Assembly (NCBI RefSeq): GCF_023073355.1
Contig: NZ_JADPJI010000008.1
Location: 62,001-126,000, forward strand
Source: Bradyrhizobium sp. 199
GTDB taxonomy: Bacteria; Pseudomonadota; Alphaproteobacteria; Rhizobiales; Xanthobacteraceae
Length of the DNA: 64,000 nucleotides
Reading direction: 5' to 3'
A model generated the notes under the pieces. It ran no database searches. It had not been told where the DNA came from and worked only from the letters and a program-made list of their open reading frames with translations. The position numbers and the translations under genes are program-made. Below are positions 19,817 through 32,072 of the stretch, piece after piece (the first letter of the stretch is position 1; every line of letters begins with the position of its first letter).

Positions 19817-20485
19817 ATGATGAAAGCCAGCGGGCGCGCGGCATTGATTCTTCTTGCCGGCCTTTTGGTGCTCGGAGGCGTTGCACAGGCCGCGCCGGAC
19901 CAGCCCACAAGCGGCAAATCGGACAGTGCGAGCAAACAGGCTGACGTGGCCAAGCCGAGCAAGCACCGGCGCCACGAGTCGAGCCGCACCAACAGCAGCA
20001 AGACGGCACAGAAATCCGACGACAAGACCGACAAGAACGACGCCCCGGCAAAGGCCGAGCAGCCGAAGACCGACAACAAGGCCGACAATGACACGCCGGC
20101 CTCGAGCCAGATGCCGCCGGCTGTCGCCAATGCAAATGCGCAGCTCGCCGCGGATGCCCCGACTGCGGCTGCCGCCTCAGCCATGACGGACCGCGCCAAC
20201 GGCAACGTCCAGGCCGCGGCCGATAATACCAACGCCGCGGCTGCCGACGGTCAAGTTGTCGCGCCCGATCAGCTCAACGACATCGACCGCGCCTTGCAGG
20301 AGGACAGCCCGCCGCCGCAGAAGGTGGTGATTGCCGCAACCGAGGCGCAGCCCCGGCCCGCACCGGTGATGGCAAGCAGCCAGCAGAGCTCCGCTTGGGA
20401 CCAGAGCTCCCTGATCGGCAAGATCTTCATCGGCGTCGGCACGCTGCTGACGCTCGCCTCGGCCGCGCGCATGTTCATGGCCTGA
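19817..20485 (+). CDS. Secreted low-complexity protein with C-terminal membrane helix
   Basis: 222 residues from MMKASGRAALILLAGLLVLGG, a Sec signal peptide ending near AQAAPDQ. Residues about 30-110 are a Lys/Asp/Ser/Thr/Asn-rich disordered tract (many KTD, DKAD and KNDA clusters), then an Ala/Asn-rich stretch. Near the C-terminus LIGKIFIGVGTLLTLASAARMFMA forms one hydrophobic helix. This would place a flexible charged arm in the periplasm anchored at the C-terminus. I do not recognise the family. A longer in-frame start exists upstream at 19745 but would precede the signal peptide. Confidence 0.65.
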   Translation: MMKASGRAALILLAGLLVLGGVAQAAPDQPTSGKSDSASKQADVAKPSKHRRHESSRTNSSKTAQKSDDKTDKNDAPAKAEQPKTDNKADNDTPASSQMPPAVANANAQLAADAPTAAAASAMTDRANGNVQAAADNTNAAAADGQVVAPDQLNDIDRALQEDSPPPQKVVIAATEAQPRPAPVMASSQQSSAWDQSSLIGKIFIGVGTLLTLASAARMFMA

Positions 20486-20499
20486 TTGCCGGTTCCGCC

Positions 20500-20522
20500 A
20501 GGACGCGCGGCCCGCGCGTCCT
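20500..20522 (+). terminator. GC-rich hairpin after the low-complexity protein gene
   Basis: AGGACGCGCG (20500-20509) and CGCGCGTCCT (20513-20522) form a perfect 10-bp stem with a 3-base loop, 14 bases after the stop. No U-tract follows, so termination strength is uncertain. Confidence 0.45.
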
Positions 20523-20594
20523 GTGCTCGCCGCCCCCTTGAAGCCCACCGCGCCAGCGGGCACATTGCCCGCCAAATCAAAGCATGGGTGGAGC

Positions 20595-21374
20595 ATGAGC
20601 ACGTTCGAACACATCATCGTCGAAAGCATAGGCGCGGTCGGCATCATCAAGCTGAACCGGCCGAAGATGCTCAACGCGCTCTCCTTCGGCGTCTTCCGCG
20701 AGATCGCAGCTGCCGTCGACGATCTCGAGGCCGATGACGCCATCGGCTGCATCGTCGTGACCGGCAGCGAGAAGGCCTTTGCCGCCGGCGCCGACATCAA
20801 GGAGATGCAGCCGAAGGGCTTCATCGACATGTTCTCCGAAGATTTTGCCGCGATCGGCGGCGACCGCATCGCACGTTGCCGCAAGCCGACGGTTGCGGCG
20901 GTTGCCGGCTACGCGCTCGGCGGCGGCTGCGAGCTCGCCATGATGTGCGATTTCATCATCGCCGCCGACACCGCGAAGTTCGGCCAGCCCGAGATCACGC
21001 TCGGCACCATTCCCGGCATCGGCGGCACCCAGCGCCTGACGCGCGCGATCGGCAAGTCCAAGGCAATGGATCTGTGCCTCACCGGCCGCATGATGGATGC
21101 GGCGGAAGCCGAGCGTTCAGGCCTCGTCAGCCGCATCGTGCCAGCTGACAAGCTGATGGACGAAGTGATGGCGGCAGCCGAGAAGATCGCGTCGATGTCG
21201 CGCCCCGCGGTCGCGATGGCCAAGGAAGCGGTGAACCGCGCCTTCGAGACCACGCTGGCCGAGGGCATGAGCGCCGAGCGCAACCTGTTCCACTCGACCT
21301 TCGCGCTGGAGGACCGCTCCGAGGGAATGGCGGCGTTCATCGAGAAGCGCAAGCCGGTGAATAAGAACCGGTAA
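20595..21374 (+). CDS. Enoyl-CoA hydratase
   Basis: 259 residues, the usual size for a monofunctional crotonase. The oxyanion-hole segment AFAAGADIKEM and two catalytic glutamates are present: E113 in ALGGGCELAMMCD and E133 in QPEITLGTIPGIGGTQRL, both needed for hydration of trans-2-enoyl-CoA. It should act in fatty acid or short-chain acyl-CoA beta-oxidation. There is a GGTGGAGC ribosome site just before ATG 20595. It stands alone between unrelated genes, so the particular pathway is not defined. Confidence 0.93.
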   Translation: MSTFEHIIVESIGAVGIIKLNRPKMLNALSFGVFREIAAAVDDLEADDAIGCIVVTGSEKAFAAGADIKEMQPKGFIDMFSEDFAAIGGDRIARCRKPTVAAVAGYALGGGCELAMMCDFIIAADTAKFGQPEITLGTIPGIGGTQRLTRAIGKSKAMDLCLTGRMMDAAEAERSGLVSRIVPADKLMDEVMAAAEKIASMSRPAVAMAKEAVNRAFETTLAEGMSAERNLFHSTFALEDRSEGMAAFIEKRKPVNKNR

Positions 21375-21561
21375 TTTCGGCAAACGGTCAGGCTGGTGTA
21401 AGGCTCTGCCGCGTTCGTGCGCGCCCCCTGTGACGAAGCTGCAACAAGCACGGATTACATGGGGGTTTTCCCCGCGGCAGTTTGCCTGCGGGACCTCGGC
21501 TGGTTAAACAGTTAAGAGGCCACCGTCGGCGGGGGCGGACAGCCGGGTTAAGCGGGATTAC

Positions 21562-22992
21562 ATGATTGGACGTACCGCCAGAGCTGGTCGCGTGATGACG
21601 CGGCATCGATCAGGCGTGGGTCCCGTGCTTGCGACATGGACCACGCTGGCGCTCTGTTGGGCCCTGCCCTCCGCCGCCTGGGCCGAAGCCCTGCCGGAGG
21701 CGCTGGCCAAAGCCTACCAGACCAATCCGCAGCTCAATGCCGAACGCGCGCGACAACGTGCCACGGACGAGAACGTGCCGCAGGCCCTCGCCGGCTATCG
21801 GCCGCAGATCGTGGCGAGCCTCAGCGCCGGCCTGCAATCGGTGCGCAATCTACTGCCCGACAACACGATCCAGACCGGCAACCTGAAGCCATGGATCATC
21901 GGCGTTACCGTGACGCAGACCCTGTTCAACGGCTTCCGCACCGCTAACAACGTGCGAGCCGCCGAACTGCAAGTGCAGTCGGGCCGCGAGGCACTGCGCA
22001 ATGTCGGCCAGGGCGTCCTGCTCGACGCGGTCACCGCCTACACTAACGTGCTCGCCAACCAGTCGCTGGTCGAGGCGCAGCGTTCCAACGTCGCCTTCCT
22101 GCGCGAAACGCTCTCGGTCACCCAGCGCCGCCTCAACGCCGGTGATGTCACGCCGACCGACAGCGCGCAGGCCGAGGCGCGCCTCAACCGCGGGCTTGCC
22201 GATCTCAACGCCGCCGAAGTGGCGCTTGCCGTCAGCCAGGCGATCTATGCGCAAGTGATCGGCAATTCACCGTCGCAGCTTCGGCCCGCCGAGGTGGTCG
22301 ACCGTTATCTGCCAAAGAGCCGCGAAGACGCCATGGCGATGGCCATCCGCCAGCATCCGGCGGTGATGGCCGCCAGCTTCGACGTCGATGTCGCCTCCAC
22401 CAACATCCGCATCGCGGAAGGCGCGCTGCTGCCGAGCGCCACCATCCAGGGCAGCGCCAGCAAGAGCCGCAACAACGACCCGACGCTCGGCACCTTCGCC
22501 GAAGACCAGGCCTCGATCGTCGCCAGCGTCACCGCGCCGATCTACGACGGCGGCCAGGCCGCCGCGCAGACCCGGCAAGCCAAGGAGATCACGGCGCAGA
22601 GCCGGCTCGTGCTCGACCAGGTGCGCAACCAGGCGCGCACGGCGTCGGTCAGCGCCTGGGTTGCCAATGAGGGCGCCAAGATCACGGTCTCGGCCTCGGA
22701 GTCCGAGGTGAAAGCCGCGACAGTCGCGCTGCAGGGCGTGCAGCGCGAGGCCGCGGGCGGACAGCGCACGACGGTGGACGTGCTGAACTCGCAGGCCGAT
22801 TTGATCCAGGCCAAGGCCCGCCTGATCGGCGCGATGCGCGACCGCGTCATCGCCTCCTACACGCTGCTCAGCGCCATCGGCCATCTCGACGTCAAGACAC
22901 TGAGCCTGAACACGCCGGACTACTTGCCCGAGGTGCATTACCACCAGGTCCGCGACGCCTGGCACGGCCTGCGCACGCCGTCGGGGCAGTAG
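21562..22992 (+). CDS. tolC: TolC-family outer membrane channel protein
   Basis: 476 residues with a signal peptide (basic start, hydrophobic PVLATWTTLALCWALPSAAWA) followed by EALPEALAKAYQTNPQLNAER, the standard start of mature TolC proteins. Two internal repeats of the outer membrane factor family are visible (AYTNVLANQSLVEAQRSNVAFLRETL and related helices in the second half near ASVSAWVANEGAKITVSASESEV). It forms the trimeric exit duct for type I secretion or RND efflux. No inner membrane partner is adjacent; the RND pump encoded at 24.7-29 kb is a candidate user. ATG 21595 is an alternative start. Confidence 0.9.
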   Translation: MIGRTARAGRVMTRHRSGVGPVLATWTTLALCWALPSAAWAEALPEALAKAYQTNPQLNAERARQRATDENVPQALAGYRPQIVASLSAGLQSVRNLLPDNTIQTGNLKPWIIGVTVTQTLFNGFRTANNVRAAELQVQSGREALRNVGQGVLLDAVTAYTNVLANQSLVEAQRSNVAFLRETLSVTQRRLNAGDVTPTDSAQAEARLNRGLADLNAAEVALAVSQAIYAQVIGNSPSQLRPAEVVDRYLPKSREDAMAMAIRQHPAVMAASFDVDVASTNIRIAEGALLPSATIQGSASKSRNNDPTLGTFAEDQASIVASVTAPIYDGGQAAAQTRQAKEITAQSRLVLDQVRNQARTASVSAWVANEGAKITVSASESEVKAATVALQGVQREAAGGQRTTVDVLNSQADLIQAKARLIGAMRDRVIASYTLLSAIGHLDVKTLSLNTPDYLPEVHYHQVRDAWHGLRTPSGQ

Positions 22993-23095
22993 GCGTCGGC
23001 GTCGCACCGCCTGCGAGCTCCATCCAGCACCCGCCAAACGTCGCAATCGCTGTTGCCGGTCGCCCAGCCGGTTCAGCCGGTCTCAGGATGTGAAC

Positions 23096-23659
23096 ATGGA
23101 AAGACGCCGCATCCATCTGATGGGGGCCTCCGGCTCCGGGGTGACGACGCTCGGTCGCGCGCTCGCGGGCCGGCTTGCGCTGCCGCATCACGACAGCGAC
23201 GACTATTTCTGGCTGCCGACCGTGCCGCCCTATCAGACGACGCGGCCCGCTTCCGATCGCCTGCGCCTGATCCGCGAGATGTTTCTGCCACGTCTCGATT
23301 GGGTGCTGAGCGGAACCGTCACCGGCTGGGGCGACGAGCTGGTCCCGTTCTTCGACCTTGTCGTCTTTGTAACGACGCCACGCGAACTTCGGCTGCAGCG
23401 CCTGCGTGGCCGGGAGGCCGCGCATTTCGGAGCTGACGCCATCGCACGGGGCGGCTGGCGGCATGACGAGACGGAAGCGTTCGTCGAATGGGCCTCGCAC
23501 TACGAAGCCGGAGATCGCGAGGGCCGCAGTCTCGCAAAAGATGAAGCGTGGCTGGCGGGCCTGCCCTGCCCGGTGGTGCGCGTCGACGGCTCAGGCCTGC
23601 TTGCCGACCTTGTCGAGCAAGCTATGCAAGGAGGCACAGCGGCTGCCGGGCTGATGTGA
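23096..23659 (+). CDS. Adenylate-kinase-like P-loop protein with altered Walker A
   Basis: 187 residues from ATG 23096 (a GTG at 23090 is also in frame). The P-loop region reads GASGSGVTT (10-18), with V16 in the position where the invariant lysine of Walker A (GxxxxGK[ST]) is expected. The remainder resembles small nucleotide-kinase-like proteins: HHDSDDYFW after strand 2, and an arginine-rich LID-like segment PRELRLQRLRGREAAHFG. Some relatives are known to have a threonine or other residue for this lysine. Whether it binds or hydrolyses nucleotide is uncertain. It lies between tolC and an amidohydrolase gene with no evident link. Confidence 0.75.
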   Translation: MERRRIHLMGASGSGVTTLGRALAGRLALPHHDSDDYFWLPTVPPYQTTRPASDRLRLIREMFLPRLDWVLSGTVTGWGDELVPFFDLVVFVTTPRELRLQRLRGREAAHFGADAIARGGWRHDETEAFVEWASHYEAGDREGRSLAKDEAWLAGLPCPVVRVDGSGLLADLVEQAMQGGTAAAGLM

Positions 23660-23704
23660 TATTGTCCGGCTCCACTGCCAACAACAAAAACGGGGAGAGA
23701 AATC

Positions 23705-24667
23705 GTGCTCAACCGACGTAGCGTCCTGCTTGCCTCCCTCGCCGCCGGAGTAGCCATGACCAACAGAGCCCACGCCCGGGCCGCGCAGCCCGCGACGCCG
23801 GTCAATTTCGACGTCCCGCCGCACGCCTGCGACTGCCACACCCATATCCATGGCGATCCCCAAAAGTTTCCGTTCTTCGCCGGGCGCGTCTACACGCCCG
23901 AGCCGGCGTCTCCAGAGGAGATGGCCGCGCTGCACAAGGCGCTGCATATCGAACGCGTGGTGATCGTCACCCCGAGCGTCTACGGCACCGACAATTCGTC
24001 GACCCTGTTCGGCATGAAAGCCCGCGGCGAGACCGCACGCGGCGTCGCCGTGATCGACGACAAGACGCCGGAGAGCGCGCTCGACACGATGCATCAGGAC
24101 GGTTTCCGCGGCATCCGTCTCAATCTGGCGACCGGCGGCGTCAACGATCCCAATGTCGGACGCCCGCGCTTCACCGCCGCGGTCGAGCGCATGAAGGCGC
24201 GCGGCTGGCACGTGCAGCTCTACACGACACTTGCCATGATCTCGGCGATCAAGGACCTGGTCGAGACGGCGCCGGTGCCCGTCGTATTCGACCATTTCGG
24301 CGGCCTTGAAGCTTCAAAGGGCCTGGAGCAGCCAGGCTTTTCCGATCTCGTCGCGCTGGTGAAGTCCGGCAAGGCCTACGTCAAGATTTCGGGCGCCTAC
24401 CGGTCGTCGAAGCTTGCGCCGGACTATCAGGACATGGTGCCGTTCGCGCAGGCCCTGATGGCGGCCAACCCGGATCGCATCCTCTGGGGCACCGACTGGC
24501 CGCATCCGGATTCAAGCCGCGTCGAGGGTCGCAAGGCAACCGACATCGCGCCACTCTACCAGATCGACGACGGGCGCCTGCTCAATCAGCTTCCGGTATG
24601 GGCGCCGGATGCGAGCGTGCGCAAGAAGATCCTCGTCGACAACCCGGCGCGGGTTTACGGCTTCTGA
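23705..24667 (+). CDS. Exported amidohydrolase (2-pyrone-4,6-dicarboxylate hydrolase-like)
   Basis: 320 residues. The N-terminus MLNRRSVLLASLAAGVAMTNRAHARA is a twin-arginine-type signal. The TIM-barrel metal-site motif CDCHTHIHG contains H45 and H47; later strands carry FDHFGG and the terminal ILWGTDWPHP motif with the catalytic Asp. This is the amidohydrolase-2/PDC hydrolase-like family; substrates include lactones and aromatic breakdown products. Export is unusual for that family and is inferred only from the signal. The 3' end lies 3 bases before the convergent RND permease gene. Confidence 0.85.
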   Translation: MLNRRSVLLASLAAGVAMTNRAHARAAQPATPVNFDVPPHACDCHTHIHGDPQKFPFFAGRVYTPEPASPEEMAALHKALHIERVVIVTPSVYGTDNSSTLFGMKARGETARGVAVIDDKTPESALDTMHQDGFRGIRLNLATGGVNDPNVGRPRFTAAVERMKARGWHVQLYTTLAMISAIKDLVETAPVPVVFDHFGGLEASKGLEQPGFSDLVALVKSGKAYVKISGAYRSSKLAPDYQDMVPFAQALMAANPDRILWGTDWPHPDSSRVEGRKATDIAPLYQIDDGRLLNQLPVWAPDASVRKKILVDNPARVYGF

Positions 24668-24670
24668 CGA

Positions 24671-27787
<3,117 letters not shown>

Positions 27788-27816
27788 TCAGGTCTTCAAT
27801 TTTCTTGGGTCGTCGA

Positions 27817-29067
27817 TCAGCTGCCGGACGCTGCGCGGTCGATGAACAGGCTGCCTTTGGTGACGATCTGCTCGCCGGGTTTCAGATTGCTGGTGACCTC
27901 GACGAGATTGCCGTTGATGAGACCGATCTTGATCTGGCGCAGCTCGACCGATTTGTCCTCGCGCGCGACCCAGATACGGACCTTGTCGGCTTCATAGATC
28001 AACGCCTGCTTCGGCACCGCCGGCGCGGCGCGGTCGCCTGCCGAGTAGATCGTGACGTTGGCGAACATCTCCGGCTTGAGCACGCCGTCCTTGTTGTCGA
28101 TCGTGGCGCGGACCAGCAGGCGGCGGGTGCTCGGGTCGATCGCGGCGGCGACGTAGTTGATCCTGGCCGTCAGCGGCCGACCCGGCAGCGCCATCACATT
28201 GACGGTGATGTCCTGGCCGATGCACACCGCAGCCGCATCGCTCTCGCGCACGAAGGCGGTGAGCCAGACGGTGGAGAGGTCGCCGATCACGAAGACCGGA
28301 TCGCTGGCGCCGGAATTGACGTATTGGCCGGGGCCGATCTTGCGCTGCACGACCGTGCCCGATATCGGCGAATAAATCGTGACTTCCGGATTGATGGCGC
28401 CCTTGTCCTGGAACACCTTGATGGTCTCGTCGGTAAAGCCGAGGATGCGCAGCTTGTTGCGCGCGGCTTCCAGCGCGGTCCCCGAAGAGCGCATGTCGTT
28501 CCGCGCCTGAACCTGGGTCGCTTCCGCCTGCTGATAATCCTTGAGCGGAATGGCATGACCCTCATAGAGGTCCTTGGCGCGCTTGAACTGGATGTCGGAG
28601 AGCTCGAGCGCCGACTTCGCCTTGTTCTGCGAAGTCATGGCCGCGATGAAATCATTCTGGGCCTGCACCGTGTCGGCGGCCTCGATCGTGAACAGCGGTT
28701 GACCCTGCTTCAGCGTCTCGCCCGGCTTGGCCAGCAGCTTGGTGACGCGTCCGGCATAGGGCGAGAACACCGGCGTCGAACGGTCTTCGTCGACGGCAAC
28801 CTTGCCCTCGGTGACATACTCGGCCCGGAAGCTCCTGGCGTTGACCGGCTCGATCGTCAGTGTTGCCCATTCGGAGGGCGTCGGCGTGAAGTTCTGCGCA
28901 TTCCTGCGCGACTGGCTGGAGATCTCGGAGTGCTTCTTTTCCTTCGGCCCCGAAGAGAGGAAGCCGTACGCACCCGCGCCAACACCGGCAAGAGCCAGTA
29001 AAACTACGGATGTTGTCACCCGTTGTTTTGTAAACACCTGCGATCGCTTGGTATTTTCAACTACCAT
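27817..29067 (-). CDS. RND efflux periplasmic adaptor (CzcB/CusB-like membrane fusion protein)
   Basis: 416 residues. An N-terminal membrane segment (VTTSVVLLALAGVGAGAYGFL, about 18-38) is followed by the lipoyl half-motif PYAGRVTKLLAKPGETLKQGQPLFTIEA, a helical hairpin (about 140-210), the second lipoyl half (IYSPISGTVVQRKIGPGQYVNSG) and beta-barrel/membrane-proximal domains. This order defines membrane fusion proteins that connect an RND pump to an outer membrane channel. No His-rich metal-binding N-terminal region is seen. It is first gene of the operon with the permease. Confidence 0.92.
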   Translation of the reverse strand: MVVENTKRSQVFTKQRVTTSVVLLALAGVGAGAYGFLSSGPKEKKHSEISSQSRRNAQNFTPTPSEWATLTIEPVNARSFRAEYVTEGKVAVDEDRSTPVFSPYAGRVTKLLAKPGETLKQGQPLFTIEAADTVQAQNDFIAAMTSQNKAKSALELSDIQFKRAKDLYEGHAIPLKDYQQAEATQVQARNDMRSSGTALEAARNKLRILGFTDETIKVFQDKGAINPEVTIYSPISGTVVQRKIGPGQYVNSGASDPVFVIGDLSTVWLTAFVRESDAAAVCIGQDITVNVMALPGRPLTARINYVAAAIDPSTRRLLVRATIDNKDGVLKPEMFANVTIYSAGDRAAPAVPKQALIYEADKVRIWVAREDKSVELRQIKIGLINGNLVEVTSNLKPGEQIVTKGSLFIDRAASGS

Positions 29068-29212
29068 GGAGCCCGGTCGTGTCTGCGACGATCTTGGCAG
29101 ACGCCTGCCTTATCAGTTGCGCTAATAGTGCCGAATTGGGATTTCAAACAACCTAAAAAACGCTGTGCGCCTTTCGGTTTGCGTTAAAAATCTGCGACGT
29201 GTCAGCTTCCTG

Positions 29213-30625
29213 TCAGCTTCGCGCCGGCCACTGTGCCGGATGACTGCCGAGCGGCATCGCCGGACGAGTCCATTGCGCCGGCGTCGCCGACAGCAGCGCC
29301 GAATGGCGCACCGCCTTCAACATGCCGAATCCAGATGGCATGCTCTCGATGAACGCAGCATGTACGGCCTCGCCCGTAAGATCCGGGGTATTCAATCCGC
29401 CTTCGAGTCGGCCGAGATTCCAAAGCCAACGCCCGGTCTGCGCCAGCGACACACGCACGTGCCAGCTGCCGCCGTCGCGGGCCTGACGCGCCCTGGCCAT
29501 CATCGCGCCAAAGGCCATCAGATAGCCTGTGGCGTGGTCGAGCATCTGCGCCGGCAATTCCTTGGGACCATCGAGGCCGGCAGCGCGCCCCTCGGCGTGA
29601 TTAAACCCGGTCGTGGTCTGCACGAGGGAATCGAAGCCGCGCCGCTCGGCCCAGGGGCCGGTGTGGCCATAGGCCGACAGCGTCACATAGACGATGCCGG
29701 GATTGATCTTCGCTGCATCCTCCGGCGAAAAGCCGAGCGCGGCAAGCGCACGCGGGCGATAGCCTTGCGAGAAGATGTCGGCATCCTCTAGCAGTTCGCG
29801 CAATTGTGCCCTGCCCGTCTCGCTCTTCAGCTCGATGAAGGTGGTGAGCTTGCCGCGGCCGGTGTCGATGGTGAGCCAGTCAATGGCGGGCAGCTCCGGC
29901 CCTGATACCAGCAGCACATCGGCGCCATGGGCTGCAAGCGTGCGGCCGGCGACAGGACCTGCGATGACGCGGGAGAGATCGAGCACCCGAAGCCCCGAGA
30001 GCGGACGATCGTTGTTCGATGTTGCTTGCGGCCACGGCTTTGGCGGCGCTTCGCCGATCTTCTCGATCGAGATCAGCGGCAATTGCGCGAGCGCACGCGC
30101 CTGCGGCAACGCGGGCCATTCGTCGGAGCTGCGCATCAGCGCAACGACGCCGCCCGCCGCGTAAGCCGCAGTCTCGAAATCCTCGCCCTTCCATTGCATC
30201 AGCGCAGCCTGCACCTTGTCGCGCTCGGCCTTGCAGCCGAGCACCTTGCAGACGGCGTCGCGGTGATGCGGAAAGTTGGTGTGGCAGCGCACGAAGCGGT
30301 TGTCGCCGGTCCTGTAGACGCCGGCAATGGCGTCCCAGGCAGGCGGAGGCGGCTTGTCGTCCAGGCGCAAATAACGCTCCGAGCGGCATTCGGCGACCGC
30401 GTGTTGGATCTCGACATGGACGTCCTGCGTCTCGCCGCTGCGCAGCCGCCAGATTTCGGCAGCCGCAAGCCCGGCGGCTGCGATCGTGGTTTGTCCGGCG
30501 ACGGCGGCGCGAAACGAGGACGGGATTTGCGGCTCCTCGCCCGTTAGCCGCACGCGCGCGAGTGCAGCGGCGTCGCCGCCGGCGGAGGTCCAGATATCGC
30601 TGAGAATGCTGGCAGGGCTTTGCAT
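29213..30625 (-). CDS. CaiB/BaiF family (class III) CoA transferase
   Basis: 470 residues. The characteristic Rossmann start, LSGLRVLDLSRVIAGPVAGRTLAAHGADVLLV, is not at the N-terminus but near residue 214; residues 30-200 look like the distal portion of a related domain (AAAGLAAAEIWRLRSGETQDVHVEIQHAVAE). The C-terminal part has FSQGYRP, VYVTLSAYGHTGPWAERRGFDSLVQ and MLDHATGYLMAFGAM, standard for class III transferases moving CoA between carboxylic acids. The two-part layout suggests a fused, rearranged member. The substrate cannot be told. Confidence 0.85.
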   Translation of the reverse strand: MQSPASILSDIWTSAGGDAAALARVRLTGEEPQIPSSFRAAVAGQTTIAAAGLAAAEIWRLRSGETQDVHVEIQHAVAECRSERYLRLDDKPPPPAWDAIAGVYRTGDNRFVRCHTNFPHHRDAVCKVLGCKAERDKVQAALMQWKGEDFETAAYAAGGVVALMRSSDEWPALPQARALAQLPLISIEKIGEAPPKPWPQATSNNDRPLSGLRVLDLSRVIAGPVAGRTLAAHGADVLLVSGPELPAIDWLTIDTGRGKLTTFIELKSETGRAQLRELLEDADIFSQGYRPRALAALGFSPEDAAKINPGIVYVTLSAYGHTGPWAERRGFDSLVQTTTGFNHAEGRAAGLDGPKELPAQMLDHATGYLMAFGAMMARARQARDGGSWHVRVSLAQTGRWLWNLGRLEGGLNTPDLTGEAVHAAFIESMPSGFGMLKAVRHSALLSATPAQWTRPAMPLGSHPAQWPARS

Positions 30626-30682
30626 GGCCGCTTCTCTCCCCTAGTTTTTCCGCAACCATCCATTGGCACATAAGGAAATGCA

Positions 30683-30970
30683 ATGGCCGCCATCGACCCC
30701 CTTACCGCAGGCGCCGTGTTCATCGCGACGGCGGCCACAGACGCGGTCTATGTCATGTTCACCTCGGCCGTGATCGCGCGAAAGCGCGTGCCGGCCGCGA
30801 ACTGGAGCGCGGTCTGGTACATGCTCTCCTCCTATGCCGTGATCAGCTACACCGAGAACGCCTTTTACGTTGCCTTCGCCGCGATCGGCTCCTGGGCCGG
30901 CGCCTACGCCTCGCTGACCTTCCTGCACCGGCCACCCGGCGGCCCGCCGGTGGGGGCGGCGCCGGAGTGA
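30683..30970 (+). CDS. Small membrane protein, unknown function
   Basis: 95 residues with about three hydrophobic segments (residues 6-30, 42-60 and 64-82) and a proline/glycine-rich tail. I see no diagnostic motif. Codon use and the ATG spaced 8-10 bases after AAGGAA support translation. It is divergent from the CoA transferase gene (57 bases apart). Function unknown. Confidence 0.65.
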   Translation: MAAIDPLTAGAVFIATAATDAVYVMFTSAVIARKRVPAANWSAVWYMLSSYAVISYTENAFYVAFAAIGSWAGAYASLTFLHRPPGGPPVGAAPE

Positions 30971-30988
30971 GGGCCGCTGTTTCCACAC

Positions 30989-31075
30989 CGTCATTGCGAG
31001 CGAAGCGAAGCAATCCAGAATCTTTCCGCGGTGGCAGCCTGGATTGCTTCGTCGCAAGAGCTCCTCGCAATGACG
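30989..31075. repeat. CGTCATTGCGAG palindromic repeat (type B), copy 1
   Basis: Outer ends CGTCATTGCGAG and CTCGCAATGACG are perfect inverted repeats; the inside contains GAAGCAATCCAGA and CTGGATTGCTTC, also complementary. A second copy lies at 51823-51909 with the same organisation. The element is intergenic, between the small membrane protein and the SDR gene. Confidence 0.8.
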
Positions 31076-31146
31076 ATGTGGAGGCTTTTGGGCGTCCCTC
31101 GAAACAGCTACACTCGCTGCGACCAACAAAAAAGGAAAACCAGACA

Positions 31147-31917
31147 ATGGATCTCGGTCTCAAAGGCAAGAACGCGATCGTGCTCGGCGGCACCCGCGGC
31201 ATCGGGCGGGCGATTGCGGCAACGCTGGCCGGCGAAGGTAGCAATGTTGCGGTGTGCGCGCGCAATGCCGATCAGGTTGCGGCCACCGTCACGGAGCTGA
31301 AGGCGAGCGGAATCCGTGCCACTGGCAGCCCGGTCGACGTCACCGACGGCACGGCGTTGAAATCCTGGATCGAGGCCGCGGCAAAGGAGTTCGGTGGCGT
31401 CGACTTGCTGTTCTCCAATGCCGGCGCGATGGCGCAAGGCCACGACGCCGCGTCCTGGCAACAGAATTTCCAGCTCGACCTGCTCGGCGCGGTGCATGCG
31501 TTCGATGCCGCCCGTCCGTTCCTCGAAGCCAGCGGCGAGAGAAGCGGCGATGCCGCCTTTGTCATCATCTCGTCGATCTCGGCAGCGCAGGCGGACACCG
31601 CCAGCTCCTATGGTCCAATCAAGGCGGCGCTGATCCACATGGCCAAGGGCCTGGCGCGGCAATATGCGAAGAAGAAGATCCGCGTGAATGTCGTGTCGCC
31701 CGGCACCGTCTATTTCAAGGGCGGCGTCTGGGAGATGATCGAGAAGAACATGCCCGAGCGCTACAACGACGCGATGAAGCGCAATCCGACGGGGCGCATG
31801 GCAACGCCGCAGGAGATCGCGAGCGCGGCGGTGTTTTTGGCAAGTCCGGTGTCGGGGTTCACGACCGGCTCCAATCTCGTCGTGGACGGCGCGATCTCGA
31901 ACCGGGTGAATTTTTGA
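31147..31917 (+). CDS. Short-chain dehydrogenase/reductase (SDR)
   Basis: 256 residues, classical SDR. NAD(P)-binding GGTRGIG (14-20), NAG motif (91-93), active-site serine region ISSISAAQ (near 142) and YxxxK (Y155, K159) are all visible. The start at 31147 is chosen because upstream in-frame codons lie in the palindromic repeat and are unlikely to be translated. The motif following the catalytic helix (VNVVSPGTVYFKGG) is usual for the family. The substrate is unknown and the neighbours give no pathway. Confidence 0.93.
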   Translation: MDLGLKGKNAIVLGGTRGIGRAIAATLAGEGSNVAVCARNADQVAATVTELKASGIRATGSPVDVTDGTALKSWIEAAAKEFGGVDLLFSNAGAMAQGHDAASWQQNFQLDLLGAVHAFDAARPFLEASGERSGDAAFVIISSISAAQADTASSYGPIKAALIHMAKGLARQYAKKKIRVNVVSPGTVYFKGGVWEMIEKNMPERYNDAMKRNPTGRMATPQEIASAAVFLASPVSGFTTGSNLVVDGAISNRVNF

Positions 31918-31947
31918 GGGCACGCGGCATCGTCATCGCAGAACTCG

Positions 31948-32035
31948 TAGGGTGGCAAAGCGAAGCGTGCCCACCGTTTTCGCGACTAACCGCGGGATGG
32001 TGGGCACGGCGCTTAAGCGCCTTTGCCCACCGTAC
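31948..32035. repeat. Paired GTGGGC/GCCCAC palindromic repeats (type A), copy 2
   Basis: GGTGGCAAAGCGAAGCGTGCCCACC followed by GGTGGGCACGGCGCTT and GCGCCTTTGCCCACC, separated by about 20 bases: the same two-hairpin plan as 9688-9775, in the opposite order. It lies downstream of both the SDR and the convergent dnaE2. Confidence 0.75.
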
Positions 32036-32072
32036 GGCAGCTGAGCGTTCGGCAGCACCCCGCGCCACACTC

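Noticed and set aside
30989..31075. Possible CRISPR-like or tRNA-like structure
   Set aside because: Only a single palindromic unit, with no spacers and no tRNA consensus arms; the same unit recurs singly at 51823.
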